Source of the DNA: Clostridiales bacterium
Lineage (GTDB): Bacteria > Bacillota > Clostridia > Peptostreptococcales > Acidaminobacteraceae
Assembly (NCBI GenBank): GCA_016342415.1
Contig: JAEIOD010000016.1
Coordinates: 1 to 64,000, forward strand
Length of the DNA stretch: 64,000 nt
Reading direction: 5' to 3'
In this document: positions 17,640 to 28,772 of the stretch, piece by piece
Position numbering within the stretch: the first letter of the stretch is position 1
Layout of the letters: the number at the start of each line of letters is the position of its first letter
Notes under the pieces: generated by a model
Database searches by the model: none
Seen by the model: the letters and a program-made list of their open reading frames with translations, nothing else
Told to the model about the DNA's origin: nothing
Program-made: the position numbers and the translations under genes

Positions 17640-18368
17640 TTGAAAAAGATGATTGTTTTTTTAGTCTTTATAGCTTTTTGTTTTGGAGTATACTTTATTA
17701 CAAGTGAGGATGAAGTATCATTGCCATCGTTTCATTATATGGATGACTTTGATACTTTAGATCGTGACTTCTGGTACGTTGGCGAGTGGAAATCACTTTA
17801 TTCAGCTTATGATAAAGCCAAACTTAACAATAGCATATTGAAGCTAGAAATAGATGAAGTAGATAAAGGTCCCGTTTTATTATCAAAACCGATTGAAATA
17901 ATGAATGGTAATGTTTTGACCATTAAACGTCGTGTAAGAATGACTTATGCAAATAATCATTTTACTGGTGGTTTGGCTCTTATTGAAACTAAGGATGAAG
18001 GGCTTATTCCTTCTGCGCTTAATAATGACAATACTAATTTAGGAAATGGCATTGTATTGGTCGAATATGTTAATAGTTTTGAAGATGATTCAAAGAGACC
18101 TGGGCGTAATGTTTTTAGAATTTTACCGAGAAGTTGGGAATTTGATGATAACTTTGAACTCGTAGAACCGATTTTTAATGAATGGTTTGAAGAGGAAATC
18201 ATCTATGATACAACAGAAAAGACAATAACTTATAAGTTAAACGACAAAGAATACTTAGTTAAGAGTCAGGAAATGTTTGAAGAGAGAATACGCATTTATA
18301 TGCATGGATATGGTTTTGAAACTGGTCATATTGTTGAAATTGACTGGATAGAAATATCAATTGATTAA
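17640..18368 (+). CDS. Exported protein with a predicted beta-sandwich (concanavalin-like) domain
   Basis: A 242-residue protein with a basic start and hydrophobic N-terminal segment (residues 2-20) that should export or anchor it; the cysteine there lacks a lipobox. The rest is rich in alternating beta-type segments, opening with DDFDTLDRDFWYVGEW, a pattern often seen at the start of laminin-G or glycosidase-16-like sandwiches. No catalytic EXDXXE motif is present, so binding rather than hydrolysis is more likely. The start is a TTG at 17640 after GGAGAC. It lies between the small peptide gene and an MCP gene 23 bases downstream. A link to that receptor is only inferred. Confidence 0.6.
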   Translation: MKKMIVFLVFIAFCFGVYFITSEDEVSLPSFHYMDDFDTLDRDFWYVGEWKSLYSAYDKAKLNNSILKLEIDEVDKGPVLLSKPIEIMNGNVLTIKRRVRMTYANNHFTGGLALIETKDEGLIPSALNNDNTNLGNGIVLVEYVNSFEDDSKRPGRNVFRILPRSWEFDDNFELVEPIFNEWFEEEIIYDTTEKTITYKLNDKEYLVKSQEMFEERIRIYMHGYGFETGHIVEIDWIEISID

Positions 18369-18391
18369 GGTATGAAAACATGGAGGCGCTT

Positions 18392-20827
18392 ATGGTAAAA
18401 GATAATGAAAGGAAGTCACAAGAAGATTTTGTAGATATTGAAGATTTTAAAGATGAATCAGAAAATCAATTAAAAGATCAAGAAACTACAGAGGATTCAA
18501 ATGACCAGATATCTGAGGAACTTGAAAGTTCTGGAGATACAATTGAAGAGAATAAAGTTGAATCGGAGTTTGATTCAGAAACTTTAGAACTTATTTCAGA
18601 AGATATCAACGAAGATCACTCATTAGAATTTGAAGAAGCACCAAGTGTGGGTATTCCTGATGAACTGAAAAGAGAATCTGGCATGGATTTTGATGTGTCG
18701 AGTAAAGTTAAACCCCCAAAAAATAAAAAAATAAAAGAAAAAAAAGAGAAAGTTAAAAAAAATCATAAAGACAAGGTCAAAAGAATAAAAAAACATCATT
18801 CAACAAAATTAAAACTTGGCATTCACGGTATTAAAGTTCAAGTTGTAGGGATGTTGTTTCTGGCGATTTTGGTACCTATTGTTATAGTTGCGCTTACGGT
18901 ACTGTCTATGGTAAATGGTACCAATAAAGAAGATATCAATGCTTCTTCAATGATATTTGTAAATCAATCGTCACAACTGATTGAAGAAAAAACAACTGCA
19001 TTTATGCATGGATTGAATTCAACATTTGCAGAAATCAATGAAGCGGTTTTAGAAGATGGTGATAAAGCGACCATCTATAGAAATATTCTTAGTAAGTTTA
19101 AAAATTCATCAGATTATATTTATGAAGCATATTTAGTTACAGAAGATGGTATGAAACATTCATCAGCTGGTGTAAGCAGTCAAGTAAAGGAAGAAGTAGC
19201 AAGTGAACAATGGTATATTGATGCTTGGGAAAAAACTCTCGATATTGGCGAACCGGTAGTTGAATACAACAGATCTGTTTATAGAGTAACCAAGAAAATA
19301 AAAATAGGTATCAAACCTGCATTATTTGTTGCTGAGATAAATGTAAATGACATACTTGCCTTTTCAGAAGAGATTCAAGTTCTTGAACATGGTTATTCAA
19401 TGGTAGCTTCTCGTAGTGGTCTAATATTGTATCATCCGACACCTGAATTAATTGGTACATATTTAACCGATGATATTTATGACCGTCTTGATGTGGATAA
19501 AGAAAAAATAAATCCTGCTGAATATGAAGAACGTGAACGTGAAAATGGTTTGTTCTATAAATGGGATGCAGAAGGTGGAAAAGAAAGATATCTAACTTAT
19601 AAGCAAAATGAACACACAGGTTGGATTATCATGACAACCTTTGAAACGTCAGAAATAACAGGAAAGATTATACCGTTGTTTAAAGTTATAGCGATGACGG
19701 TATTAGGATTGTTGATTGTATTTACGATACTGGGATATGTTTTTGCCAATCGTATCACAAGACCTATTACACGATTAATCGAAAGAATGAAACAAGTTGA
19801 AAGTGGAGATCTTTCTGTTGAATTTAAAACTAGGTCAAAATCAGAAGTGAAAGTATTAGGTGATAGTTTTAACGTAATGATTTTACAACTTCGCGGTATT
19901 ATTACAAACTTAACTGAAGCCTTTGAAACGATTGAAACATTTGTAAACACATTAACCATGACGGTTGAACAAACAACTTTGGCCTCTAATGAAATTTCAA
20001 AATCCATGATTTCTGTTGCTGAAGGTGCCGAGGCACAAGCAATGAACTCGAATGAGTCTGTTGAAATGATAGATGATATGGATACAAAAATATTAGCGGT
20101 TAATAATTCTGCTATTGAGATCAAAGAGTCATCAGTAGATGCGATACTTATGAATGCCAATGGTTTAGAACTTGTAAGTAGTCTAAAAACAACATCTGAG
20201 CAGAATCTTGAGAAAACAAAGCTCGTCAGTGATGATATGAATTCTTTAAGTGAAAGAGTTTCAAAAATTACTGATATTATTAAATTAATAAATGATATTT
20301 CTAGACAAACCAACTTGCTGGCTTTGAATGCTTCTATTGAAGCGGCAAGGGCTGGTGAACATGGAAGAGGTTTTGCTGTAGTTGCAGATGAAGTTGGTAA
20401 GTTAGCAGAAGAAACCAGTCAGGCAGTACACGGTATAGATGATTTATTAAAAGCGATTTTGGCGGATGTTAAAAAAGCATCAGAATCAATTGACACTATG
20501 GAAGAAATAGCAACAAAACAAAGTGAACAAGTTGAAGCATCGACAACCATTTTTGAAGATGTATCAAAGTGGATTGATGAGATTGTTTTAAAAGTTGGTA
20601 ATATTGAAAATGATTTACAAGCTGCTGTAGCAAGTAAAGACGTGGTGGCCAATTCAATTAATGTTATCTCTGAAGTTGCACAGGATTCTTCAGCAGTTAG
20701 TGAGGAAGTATCTGCTGCAACTGAAGAACAGTTGGCTTCCCTAGAACAACTAGACACCAATACAAGAGAATTAAATGAAATGGTTCAGAGAATGACTAAG
20801 GATATTTCAAATCAATTTAAACTTTAA
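18392..20827 (+). CDS. Methyl-accepting chemotaxis protein with long charged cytoplasmic N-terminus
   Basis: Chemoreceptor of 811 residues. Residues 1-104 are strongly acidic, 105-141 are lysine-rich, and only then comes the first membrane helix (about 150-172). An extracellular dCache-like sensor (about 175-420) follows, then helix two, a HAMP domain with RITRPITRLI, and the long signalling coiled coil with a tip containing NLLALNASIEAARAGEHGRGFAVVADEV. Ordinary MCPs have only a few residues before the first helix. The start at 18392 is chosen because GGAGG precedes it by five bases. The ligand is unknown; the sensor should work through the CheA and CheW encoded at 3.5-6 kb. Confidence 0.92.
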   Translation: MVKDNERKSQEDFVDIEDFKDESENQLKDQETTEDSNDQISEELESSGDTIEENKVESEFDSETLELISEDINEDHSLEFEEAPSVGIPDELKRESGMDFDVSSKVKPPKNKKIKEKKEKVKKNHKDKVKRIKKHHSTKLKLGIHGIKVQVVGMLFLAILVPIVIVALTVLSMVNGTNKEDINASSMIFVNQSSQLIEEKTTAFMHGLNSTFAEINEAVLEDGDKATIYRNILSKFKNSSDYIYEAYLVTEDGMKHSSAGVSSQVKEEVASEQWYIDAWEKTLDIGEPVVEYNRSVYRVTKKIKIGIKPALFVAEINVNDILAFSEEIQVLEHGYSMVASRSGLILYHPTPELIGTYLTDDIYDRLDVDKEKINPAEYEERERENGLFYKWDAEGGKERYLTYKQNEHTGWIIMTTFETSEITGKIIPLFKVIAMTVLGLLIVFTILGYVFANRITRPITRLIERMKQVESGDLSVEFKTRSKSEVKVLGDSFNVMILQLRGIITNLTEAFETIETFVNTLTMTVEQTTLASNEISKSMISVAEGAEAQAMNSNESVEMIDDMDTKILAVNNSAIEIKESSVDAILMNANGLELVSSLKTTSEQNLEKTKLVSDDMNSLSERVSKITDIIKLINDISRQTNLLALNASIEAARAGEHGRGFAVVADEVGKLAEETSQAVHGIDDLLKAILADVKKASESIDTMEEIATKQSEQVEASTTIFEDVSKWIDEIVLKVGNIENDLQAAVASKDVVANSINVISEVAQDSSAVSEEVSAATEEQLASLEQLDTNTRELNEMVQRMTKDISNQFKL

Positions 20828-20828
20828 A

Positions 20829-20858
20829 AATAGAGGCCGATCGGCCTCTATTTCATTT
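20829..20858 (+). terminator. Bidirectional terminator between MCP and helicase genes
   Basis: Perfect stem AATAGAGGCCGA / TCGGCCTCTATT followed by TTCATTTT on the plus strand and by TTTTTAAAG on the minus strand. The helicase stop codon lies within the hairpin arm. Confidence 0.75.
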
Positions 20859-22938
20859 TCATTATTATTTTTGAATCCAGACAAAGTTCTGCAGACAGTA
20901 TTTTAGTTGTGTCTTTAAACTCAATCATCATTCGATCGTCATCAATATCAACTAGAATACCAACACCGAAAGACGTGTGAAGCAGTTTGTCTCCAATACA
21001 AAAGTCGATTGCAATTTTGGACTGTTTTTGAAGTCTATAGTTATCTGTTTGTAAGAGACTGCCAGCACCTTCTATAAATTCCTTAACAAAAGGAGAGGTT
21101 TTATTATATTTTCCATTTCTAAATTTAGTATGAACCAAAGAAATCCTGCTTTTAGCTCGGCTGAGTGCCACGTAGAATAAGCGACGCTCCTCCTCGAATA
21201 AACTTGAATCTCCCCTTTCCATGCATTCAGTAGCATGTTTTGATGGGAAAATATAGTCATCTAAATCAACAATATAAACGTGATCAAATTCTAAACCTTT
21301 TGATCCGTGCATTGTGAATAGTTTTAGAGCATGAGGGTTTTTATTGCTAGCGGCAGTAAAAAGAATCTTTTTTAAATCATTTAAACGGTCTAGGAATGAA
21401 ACGAGACTGTCAGTACCACGAGCTAAGACTTTCAAAATGTCGAGCGTTTTGTTTTGAGTTTCTAAAGAAAGATTGTTCTTTTTACAATGTTCAGTTAAAA
21501 ACGATTTGTAATTTAACTCATCTTCTATAAAATCAATTGCAGTTTCTGGTCGTAATTTACTTAAATATTCAAAGTTTGATTTTATTTTTCTAAGTGTTTT
21601 GAGTTTAAAGGGCTCTAAATTAGGTATTTGTATAAGTGTATCAAAGAGATTAATGCCATTGTAGTGGTCTTTGATATACTGTAACTGGACCTTTGACAAA
21701 TATGCGTTCATCTTGTAATAGATACGTTCAAAAGATTGAATGTCATTTGGAACCATTGCAACTTTCATAAAAGCCAAAATATCCTGCGTACACCAATTGT
21801 TGAAAAAGTGGTGTTTGAAATCTTTTATCACAAAATCTACATCTTCACGATTTAGTCGATCGGCCAAAGGTATCAAAGATACATTATTTCTAAATAAAAT
21901 GGCCTCGCTAGTCTCACTGTTTTTATGGGATTCAACGATATAACCTACTTGTTCTTCCGTTGTATCGGTGTAAATGAGTTTAATTTCAGCGCTTTGTTGA
22001 TGGTATGCTTGAAATGATTTCTGATGTCGTACTTTATTATTAGAAATAACATGATCACAAATCGAAATAATATCTTTTGATGATCTGTAATTGGTGCCTA
22101 ACAGATATCTTTTGGTGTTTGAATAATATGCTTCAATATTGACGATTGCTTCAGGATAAGCACCTCTAAAACCATAGATGCTTTGATCGTCATCAGCAAC
22201 CATATAGATATTCTGGTGTTTTTTAGCCAATAATTGTATGATTTCATGCTGTACTTTTGAGGTATCTTGACTTTCGTCGACTTGAATGAAATCAAACTTA
22301 TTCTGATAAAACTCTAATATTTGTGGTTTCTTTACAAACAAAGTATGACACATGGTCAACATATCATCGAAATCCATTAAGAATTGTTCTTTTTTGTAAG
22401 CTTCATATTTCAAATAGATATCAGAAAAATTATCGATCGTAGAGTCATACTCCTTAGAATCAATTAACATATTTTTAATATAACCAATACCAGAAGCCAA
22501 CTCTTCATAGATTTCATCATTCATAAATTTATGATTGATTTCTTTATAGATTTCTTTTAATAACTGTTGTTTTGATATTGGTGATTCTTTAGATTCCAAT
22601 AAGACGTAGTCTCTATTGATGGTTTTGAAATAAGATAATAAAACCGAATAACAGAATCTATGAATTGTCGAAAATCCAATTTTATAAGGCAATTGACTAA
22701 AGAGTGTATGATATCTTTCTTGCATGTCAAGGGCTGCGGCCTTAGAAAATGTTAATGATAATATACGTTTGGGATCAACATTGTGTTCATGTATCAACTG
22801 AACTGTTCTACATATTAGAATAGTGGTTTTACCAGAGCCGGGAACTGCTAGAACTAAAGCGGGCCCCGTATGATGATCAACCGCTTCTTTTTGAGCTTCA
22901 TTTAGTTTAAATGAAAGTGTTTCATTAAATATAGACAT
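20848..22938 (-). CDS. UvrD/PcrA-like superfamily 1 DNA helicase
   Basis: A 696-residue 3'-5' helicase. Motifs in order: LNEAQKEAV (Q motif), Walker A AVPGSGKTT, ILSLTFSKAAA, VDESQDTS (motif II), DDDQSIYGFRGA (III), NYRSS (IV), TMHGSKGLEFDHVYI (V) and RRLFYVALSRAK (VI). The last 50 residues form a Tudor-like tail (GDKLLHTSFGVGIL) like the RNA-polymerase-binding end of PcrA. The start at 22938 has AAAGGA ahead of it; a longer reading to 22974 lacks one. At 696 residues and with a divergent middle it may be a second PcrA/UvrD paralogue rather than the housekeeping copy. Confidence 0.88.
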   Translation of the reverse strand: MSIFNETLSFKLNEAQKEAVDHHTGPALVLAVPGSGKTTILICRTVQLIHEHNVDPKRILSLTFSKAAALDMQERYHTLFSQLPYKIGFSTIHRFCYSVLLSYFKTINRDYVLLESKESPISKQQLLKEIYKEINHKFMNDEIYEELASGIGYIKNMLIDSKEYDSTIDNFSDIYLKYEAYKKEQFLMDFDDMLTMCHTLFVKKPQILEFYQNKFDFIQVDESQDTSKVQHEIIQLLAKKHQNIYMVADDDQSIYGFRGAYPEAIVNIEAYYSNTKRYLLGTNYRSSKDIISICDHVISNNKVRHQKSFQAYHQQSAEIKLIYTDTTEEQVGYIVESHKNSETSEAILFRNNVSLIPLADRLNREDVDFVIKDFKHHFFNNWCTQDILAFMKVAMVPNDIQSFERIYYKMNAYLSKVQLQYIKDHYNGINLFDTLIQIPNLEPFKLKTLRKIKSNFEYLSKLRPETAIDFIEDELNYKSFLTEHCKKNNLSLETQNKTLDILKVLARGTDSLVSFLDRLNDLKKILFTAASNKNPHALKLFTMHGSKGLEFDHVYIVDLDDYIFPSKHATECMERGDSSLFEEERRLFYVALSRAKSRISLVHTKFRNGKYNKTSPFVKEFIEGAGSLLQTDNYRLQKQSKIAIDFCIGDKLLHTSFGVGILVDIDDDRMMIEFKDTTKILSAELCLDSKIIMKMK

Positions 22939-23095
22939 ATAATTTCCTTTACAATTGTATAAATTTCTTTTCAATTATATCATATATCTACCAATTTGAT
23001 GGACTTAATTCATAGTGAAAAGCAACCTAGCATTTCCAGTTGTTTAATGTTAATAGATTGTCTTAGTTATAAAGGTAAAAAATACGTAAAACCTA

Positions 23096-23124
23096 TTTAC
23101 ATAATGGGTTATATGATATAGTAT
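23096..23124 (+). promoter_or_regulatory. Sigma-A promoter of the tig-clpP-clpX cluster
   Basis: TTTACA and TAGTAT with a 17-base spacer, 94 bases before the tig start. I saw no CIRCE or CtsR repeat between it and the gene. Confidence 0.65.
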
Positions 23125-23217
23125 GTATAAGTGAATTAAAATTGCTATAAGCATGTCTTGAATTGATTACAATTCTGGAAGGGTTTTATATAAACAAATT
23201 ACTAGGAGGATCATAAA

Positions 23218-24504
23218 ATGAATTATGAATTACTAAACAAAGAGAATAATAAGGTTACAATCGGTATGAAAGTTGATGCTGAAGGATTTAATAAAGCAAT
23301 TAAAAATGCTTACATGAATGAAAGAAAGAAATTCAACATTCCTGGGTTCAGAAAAGGTAAAGCACCAAAGAGCATCATTGAAAAGCAATATGGCGAAGGT
23401 GTATTCTTTGAAGAAGCTGTTAATCTTCTTTTAAATGAACACTATCCAAAAGCAGTTGATGAGTTAAAGCTTGAAGTTGTAGATAGACCAGATGTTGATA
23501 TCAAAGAAATCAATCCAGAAACAGGTGTTGTTTTAGAGGCCATCGTTGATGTTAAGCCTGAAATTACACTTGCTAACTATAAAGGCATTGAAGTAGATAA
23601 AATTGAAAACCCTGTTACCGATGAAGCAGTTCAAGAAGAACTTGCTAAAGTTCAAGATCAAAATGGTCGTATAGTAACTTTAGAAGAAGGTACAGTAGTT
23701 GAGAAAGATGTTGCAAACATCAATTATGCTGGTTTCTTAGGTGAAGAGCAATTTGAAGGCGGTACTGCAGAAGGTCATGACCTTACTATTGGAGCAGGAC
23801 AATTTATCCCAGGTTTTGAAGAAGCACTAATTGGAGCTAAAGTTGGCGATGATGTAGATGTTAATGTAACTTTCCCGGAAGATTACCAAGCTGAACATTT
23901 AGCTGGACAAGCAGTTGTGTTCAAAGTAAAAGTGAATTCTATTTCTAGAAAAGAATTACCAGCTTTAGATGATGAGTTTGCTAAGGATGTTTCTGAGTTT
24001 GATACATTAGAAGAATACAAAGCTGATCTTAAGAAAATTATGGTAGAGCAAGCTGAGAATGCTGATAAAGCGGCACAAAGAGACAAAGTAATAGAAGCTG
24101 TTTCTGAATTAGTAGAAGTTGAAATCCCTCAAGGTATGATCGAAGGCGAAGTTGATCAAATGATTAGAGATTTCGGCATGCAATTACAGTACCAAGGTCT
24201 ACAATTAGATAAATACTTTGAATTAACAGGTTCAACTGTTGAAGACTTAAGAGGTCAAATGGGTGAAGATGCTAAGACAAGAGTTAAAACTAATTTAGTA
24301 ATCGAAAAAGTTAAGGAATTAGAGAACATTGAAGCATCTGAAGAAGACTTAAATACAGAGTTTGAAAAGTATGCTGAAATGCAAAAGCAAGATGTTGAAT
24401 CAATCAAGAAAATGTTTGAAACAGATAATTTTGAGTATATAAAGAATACGATTGCTATTAGAAAAACTGTTGATTTCTTAGTAGAAAATGCAAACTTAAA
24501 GTAG
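23218..24504 (+). CDS. tig: Trigger factor (ribosome-associated chaperone)
   Basis: Ribosome-bound folding factor with prolyl isomerase activity, 428 residues. The ribosome-docking signature FRKGKAPKSIIE lies at about residues 43-54, an FKBP-type domain spans about 150-240 (NINYAGFLGEEQFEGG, FIPGFEEALIGAKVGD) and helical arms make up the rest. AGGAGG precedes the ATG. It heads a cluster with clpP, clpX and lon, an order common in Firmicutes and proteobacteria, linking folding with degradation of misfolded protein. Confidence 0.96.
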   Translation: MNYELLNKENNKVTIGMKVDAEGFNKAIKNAYMNERKKFNIPGFRKGKAPKSIIEKQYGEGVFFEEAVNLLLNEHYPKAVDELKLEVVDRPDVDIKEINPETGVVLEAIVDVKPEITLANYKGIEVDKIENPVTDEAVQEELAKVQDQNGRIVTLEEGTVVEKDVANINYAGFLGEEQFEGGTAEGHDLTIGAGQFIPGFEEALIGAKVGDDVDVNVTFPEDYQAEHLAGQAVVFKVKVNSISRKELPALDDEFAKDVSEFDTLEEYKADLKKIMVEQAENADKAAQRDKVIEAVSELVEVEIPQGMIEGEVDQMIRDFGMQLQYQGLQLDKYFELTGSTVEDLRGQMGEDAKTRVKTNLVIEKVKELENIEASEEDLNTEFEKYAEMQKQDVESIKKMFETDNFEYIKNTIAIRKTVDFLVENANLK

Positions 24505-24539
24505 AGCTGTGACCTAAACAAAAAAAGGAGGTTTTAGCT

Positions 24540-25121
24540 ATGGCAACAATACCTTATGTAGTAGAACAAACTAATCGTGGAGAGAGAACTTATGATATAT
24601 ACTCTAGACTTTTAAAAGATAGAATTATCTTTTTAGGAGATGAGATTAATGATCATACAGCTAGTGTGGTTGTGGCACAATTACTATTTTTAGAAGCGGA
24701 TGATCCTGATAAGGACATTCACTTATATATCAATAGTCCTGGTGGTTCAATTACTTCTGGATTCGCTATCTATGATACGATGCAATATATTAAACCAGAT
24801 GTATCAACAATTTGTGTTGGTATGGCAGCAAGTATGGGTGCCTTCCTTTTAACAGCAGGTGCAAAAGGTAAGCGATACTGTTTACCGAATTCTGAGGTAA
24901 TGATTCACCAACCTTTAGGTGGGACACGTGGTCAAGCAACAGATATTATGATTCACGCTGAGAGAATTGTTAAAATGAAAGAAAAATTAAATCATATTAT
25001 TGCAGAAAAATCGGGTCAAGATTTTGAAAAAGTAATGGCAGATACTGAAAGAGATAATTTCTTATCTGCGGATGAAGCTTTAGAATATGGTTTAATAGAT
25101 AAGGTAATTACTTCAAGATAA
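24540..25121 (+). CDS. clpP: ATP-dependent Clp protease proteolytic subunit
   Basis: Serine protease subunit that forms the two-ring barrel used by ClpX. The catalytic triad is Ser98 (GMAASMGA), His123 (MIHQPLGG) and Asp172 (TERDNF), all at canonical positions in a 193-residue protein. AAAGGAGG precedes the ATG. It lies 35 bases after tig and 11 before clpX. The residues before the mature N-terminus are few, so processing should be minor. Confidence 0.97.
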   Translation: MATIPYVVEQTNRGERTYDIYSRLLKDRIIFLGDEINDHTASVVVAQLLFLEADDPDKDIHLYINSPGGSITSGFAIYDTMQYIKPDVSTICVGMAASMGAFLLTAGAKGKRYCLPNSEVMIHQPLGGTRGQATDIMIHAERIVKMKEKLNHIIAEKSGQDFEKVMADTERDNFLSADEALEYGLIDKVITSR

Positions 25122-25132
25122 GAGGTGACATT

Positions 25133-26386
25133 ATGTCAAAATATGAAGATAAAAAGCACTTGAGATGCTCATTTTGTGGTAAATCTCAAGATCAAGTTAA
25201 AAGATTGATAGCTGGTCCAAATGTCTACATTTGCGACGAGTGTATTGAGCTTTGTCAGGAAATCATCTCAGAAGAAGTAGAGGAACTGTATGATTTTGAT
25301 ATTGATAATCTTCCAAAGCCGATTGAAATCAATGAAACATTAAATGATTATGTTATTGGTCAAGATCGTGCAAAAAAAGCATTGTCAGTAGCAGTATACA
25401 ATCATTATAAAAGAATCAATCATAAAAGTGATGATGATATTGAACTACAAAAAAGTAATATCTTATTAATGGGACCAACAGGTTCTGGTAAAACTTTATT
25501 GGCTCAAACACTTGCTAAGATTCTAAATGTGCCATTTGCAATTGCGGATGCTACATCTTTAACTGAAGCAGGTTATGTCGGTGAGGATGTAGAAAACATT
25601 CTATTAAAGTTGATTCAAGCAGCAGATTATGATGTTGAAGCGGCTCAACGGGGTATTATTTACATTGATGAGATTGACAAAATCACAAGAAAATCTGAAA
25701 ATCCTTCAATTACAAGAGATGTAAGTGGTGAAGGTGTTCAGCAAGCACTTCTTAAAATGATTGAAGGTACAGTTGCTAATGTACCACCTCAAGGTGGTAG
25801 AAAGCATCCGCATCAAGAGTTTATCCAATTAGATACAACAAATATTTTGTTTATCTGTGGTGGTGCATTTGATGGGATTGACAAAATAATTGAAAAACGT
25901 ACTGGACAAAAAGCTTTAGGATTTGGAGCTGAAATCAGAAGTAAAGAAGATCTTGAGATGGGTGTTTTATTAGAAAAACTGGAAACGCAAGATTTGCTTA
26001 AATTTGGATTGATTCCTGAGTTTGTAGGTCGTTTACCAGTAGTGGTGTCACTTCATGAATTAACAGAAGAAGTTCTTGTTAGAATTTTAAGTGAACCTAA
26101 AAATGCTCTTGCAAAACAATACCATAAGTTATTTGAACTTGATGGTGTTGAACTGGAGTTTAACGAAGATGCTTTGGCTTCTATTGCAAAACTTGCGATT
26201 GATAGAAAAACAGGTGCGCGTGGTTTAAGAAGTATCATTGAAAAAGTTATGATGGATATTATGTATGATATTCCTTCTAGAGATGACGTTAAGAAGTGTG
26301 TGATTACAAAAGAGACAATTGAAAATCAACAACAACCAACGCTATTACTAGATAAAAAGAAAAAAGATAATGAAAATGCATCATAA
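25133..26386 (+). CDS. clpX: ClpX unfoldase subunit of ClpXP
   Basis: AAA+ unfoldase of 417 residues. The N-terminal zinc-binding domain has Cys12, Cys15, Cys34 and Cys37. Walker A is MGPTGSGKT near residue 114, Walker [11 protein letters not shown] near 175, and the ClpP-docking loop is expected near [11 protein letters not shown] around residue 260. It follows clpP by 11 bases and RBS AGAGGTG. A terminator hairpin follows at 26392, which would separate it from lon or make lon expression lower. Confidence 0.97.
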   Translation: MSKYEDKKHLRCSFCGKSQDQVKRLIAGPNVYICDECIELCQEIISEEVEELYDFDIDNLPKPIEINETLNDYVIGQDRAKKALSVAVYNHYKRINHKSDDDIELQKSNILLMGPTGSGKTLLAQTLAKILNVPFAIADATSLTEAGYVGEDVENILLKLIQAADYDVEAAQRGIIYIDEIDKITRKSENPSITRDVSGEGVQQALLKMIEGTVANVPPQGGRKHPHQEFIQLDTTNILFICGGAFDGIDKIIEKRTGQKALGFGAEIRSKEDLEMGVLLEKLETQDLLKFGLIPEFVGRLPVVVSLHELTEEVLVRILSEPKNALAKQYHKLFELDGVELEFNEDALASIAKLAIDRKTGARGLRSIIEKVMMDIMYDIPSRDDVKKCVITKETIENQQQPTLLLDKKKKDNENAS

Positions 26387-26391
26387 ATTAG

Positions 26392-26416
26392 AAACGAGTC
26401 CTAGGACTCGTTTTTA
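26392..26416 (+). terminator. Intrinsic terminator between clpX and lon
   Basis: Perfect stem AAACGAGTCCT / AGGACTCGTTT followed by five T residues. No clear sigma-A promoter was seen in the 30 bases before lon, so lon may depend on readthrough. Confidence 0.8.
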
Positions 26417-26443
26417 AAGCAAAATGAGGATGAGGAGACAATT

Positions 26444-28771
26444 ATGGAAATTGAAAACAAATTAAGAGAAATAGCTGTTATTCCATTAAGAGGATTAACA
26501 ATTTTTCCATATATGGTGATTCATTTTGATGTGGGTAGAGACAAATCGGTTAAAGCATTAGAAGAAGCGATGCTTCAAAATCAAAAAATCTTTTTAACCA
26601 CACAAAAAAATATTGAAACGGATGACCCTAATATTGATGAAATTCATGATATCGGTACACTTTGTAAAGTGAAGCAAATGTTGAAGCTTCCTGGAGATAC
26701 AATTAGAGTACTGGTTGAGGGATTGTCGCGTGCAAAAATAAAAGATATGATTCAAGAAATGCCATATATCAAGGTAACTATTGAAGAGTATCCGGACTAC
26801 GATTTTGAAATAGACCAAGAATGTGAAGCGTTAAAGCGATCAGTTCTTCAAACTTTTGAACGTTATGTGGAGTTAAATGCAAAAATAACACCAGATATTT
26901 TACTGACAGTTCGTGCTATTGATAATTGTGGTAGATTAGCAGATGTTATTGCATCAAATATTTCTTTGAAAATGGATCAAAAGCAAGTTCTTATAGAAGC
27001 GTTAACACCAAAGCTTCGTTTGGAAGTGCTTTATAAATATATATTAAATGAAATTGAAATCATTCAGGTAGAAAAGAAAATAAATGAGAAGGTGAAAAGC
27101 CAGATCAGTAAAATGCAAAAGGAATACTACTTGAAAGAACAGATCAAAGCCATTCGTGAAGAGCTTGGTGAAGACTATTCAAAAGATGAAGAAATTGAAG
27201 AATTAAATGAAAAACTAGAGAAATTAAAAGCTCCTAAAGCGGTTAAGGAAAAATTAGCTGGTGAGGTGAAAAAACTGGCTCTTTTGGCACCTAGTTCAGC
27301 TGAAAGTAACGTGATTAGGACGTATGTAAATTACATTATAGACTTACCATGGAATAAGATGACCAAAGACTCTTTAAATCTATCTAAATCAAGAATTATC
27401 CTTGATGAGGACCACTATGGTCTTAAAGAAGTTAAAGAGCGTGTACTCGAATATTTGGCGGTTAAACAACTGACTAAATCTATGAAAGGACCTATTATTT
27501 GTTTGGTAGGACCACCGGGAGTTGGAAAAACTTCTATAGCTAAATCGATTGCTAGATCTTTAAATCGTAAGTTCATTCGTATGTCTCTTGGTGGTGTACG
27601 TGATGAAGCTGAGATTAGAGGTCATAGAAGAACTTATATAGGTGCTATTCCAGGTCGTATTATGACTGCCATAAAAGAAGTAGGTTATAAGAATCCAGTT
27701 CTGTTATTTGATGAAATTGATAAATTGTCAAGTGACTTTAGAGGAGATCCTGCTTCAGCACTTTTAGAGGTTTTAGATCCAGAACAGAACAAAGAGTTTA
27801 CAGACCATTACTTGGAAATACCGTTTGATTTGTCAAAAGTAATGTTCATTACAACGGCAAACAGTTTGAATACGATACCAAGACCTTTGTTAGATAGAAT
27901 GGAAATCATTCAAGTGTCAGGTTACACTGAAAGAGAAAAACTTGAAATTGCTAAGAGATACTTAGTTTCTAAGCAACAGGAACTGCATGGTCTTAAATCG
28001 GAACAATTCAATTTGCCAGATGAAAGTATTAGACGTATTATTACTAATTATACAAGAGAATCTGGTGTAAGAGAGTTGGAAAGAAAGATTGCTAGATTAT
28101 TAAGAAAATTAGCTGTAGAAATTGTTGAGTATAACAGAGATTTTATTGATGTAACTAGAGATGAAGTCCCTACATTCTTAGATGCACCAATTTACAGTTA
28201 TGATGAAATAGAAGATAAAAGTCAAGTTGGTGTTGTTATGGGACTTGCTTGGACATCTGTTGGTGGAACAACTTTAAACATTGAAGTTGCAAAACTGTCT
28301 GGTAAAGGCAAACTTGTTTTAACAGGTCAACTTGGAGATGTTATGAAAGAATCTGCTAAAGCTGGGATGAGTTATATCAGATCAATTGCAGATAGATATA
28401 ATTTGGAACCTGATTTCCATGAGAAAATGGATATTCATATTCACATTCCAGAAGGTGCTACACCTAAAGATGGTCCATCTGCTGGTATTACAATGGCAAC
28501 AGCTGTTATTTCAGCGATTACTAATATTCCAGTGAGAAATGATATTGCAATGACAGGTGAAATCACCTTACGTGGTAGAGTTTTACCAATCGGTGGTCTT
28601 AAAGAAAAAACTTTGGCAGCTGAAAGAGCTGGTATTAAGAAAATTCTATTCCCGTATGAAAATATCAAAGACTTAAAAGAAGTTCCTGACTCAGTAAAAG
28701 AAAACGTTGAGTTGATACCTGTTAAAAACATGGACGAAGTACTTAAACATGCATTAGTAAAAGAGGCTTAA
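26444..28771 (+). CDS. lon: Lon protease (LonA)
   Basis: ATP-dependent protease of 775 residues with an N-terminal substrate-binding domain (1-200), coiled coil, AAA+ module with Walker [10 protein letters not shown] near residue 357 and Walker B LLFDEIDK, and a serine-lysine protease domain with Ser679 in PKDGPSAG and Lys722 in GGLKEK. Length and spacing are normal. The gene has its own RBS (GAGGAG) and ends two bases before engB. The LonB paralogue found in Bacillus between clpX and lonA is absent here. Confidence 0.97.
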   Translation: MEIENKLREIAVIPLRGLTIFPYMVIHFDVGRDKSVKALEEAMLQNQKIFLTTQKNIETDDPNIDEIHDIGTLCKVKQMLKLPGDTIRVLVEGLSRAKIKDMIQEMPYIKVTIEEYPDYDFEIDQECEALKRSVLQTFERYVELNAKITPDILLTVRAIDNCGRLADVIASNISLKMDQKQVLIEALTPKLRLEVLYKYILNEIEIIQVEKKINEKVKSQISKMQKEYYLKEQIKAIREELGEDYSKDEEIEELNEKLEKLKAPKAVKEKLAGEVKKLALLAPSSAESNVIRTYVNYIIDLPWNKMTKDSLNLSKSRIILDEDHYGLKEVKERVLEYLAVKQLTKSMKGPIICLVGPPGVGKTSIAKSIARSLNRKFIRMSLGGVRDEAEIRGHRRTYIGAIPGRIMTAIKEVGYKNPVLLFDEIDKLSSDFRGDPASALLEVLDPEQNKEFTDHYLEIPFDLSKVMFITTANSLNTIPRPLLDRMEIIQVSGYTEREKLEIAKRYLVSKQQELHGLKSEQFNLPDESIRRIITNYTRESGVRELERKIARLLRKLAVEIVEYNRDFIDVTRDEVPTFLDAPIYSYDEIEDKSQVGVVMGLAWTSVGGTTLNIEVAKLSGKGKLVLTGQLGDVMKESAKAGMSYIRSIADRYNLEPDFHEKMDIHIHIPEGATPKDGPSAGITMATAVISAITNIPVRNDIAMTGEITLRGRVLPIGGLKEKTLAAERAGIKKILFPYENIKDLKEVPDSVKENVELIPVKNMDEVLKHALVKEA

Positions 28772-28772
28772 G

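Noticed and set aside
19597-20313. 238-codon frame antisense to the MCP gene
   Set aside because: Shadow of the strongly coding MCP; no RBS and a serine/isoleucine-rich product.
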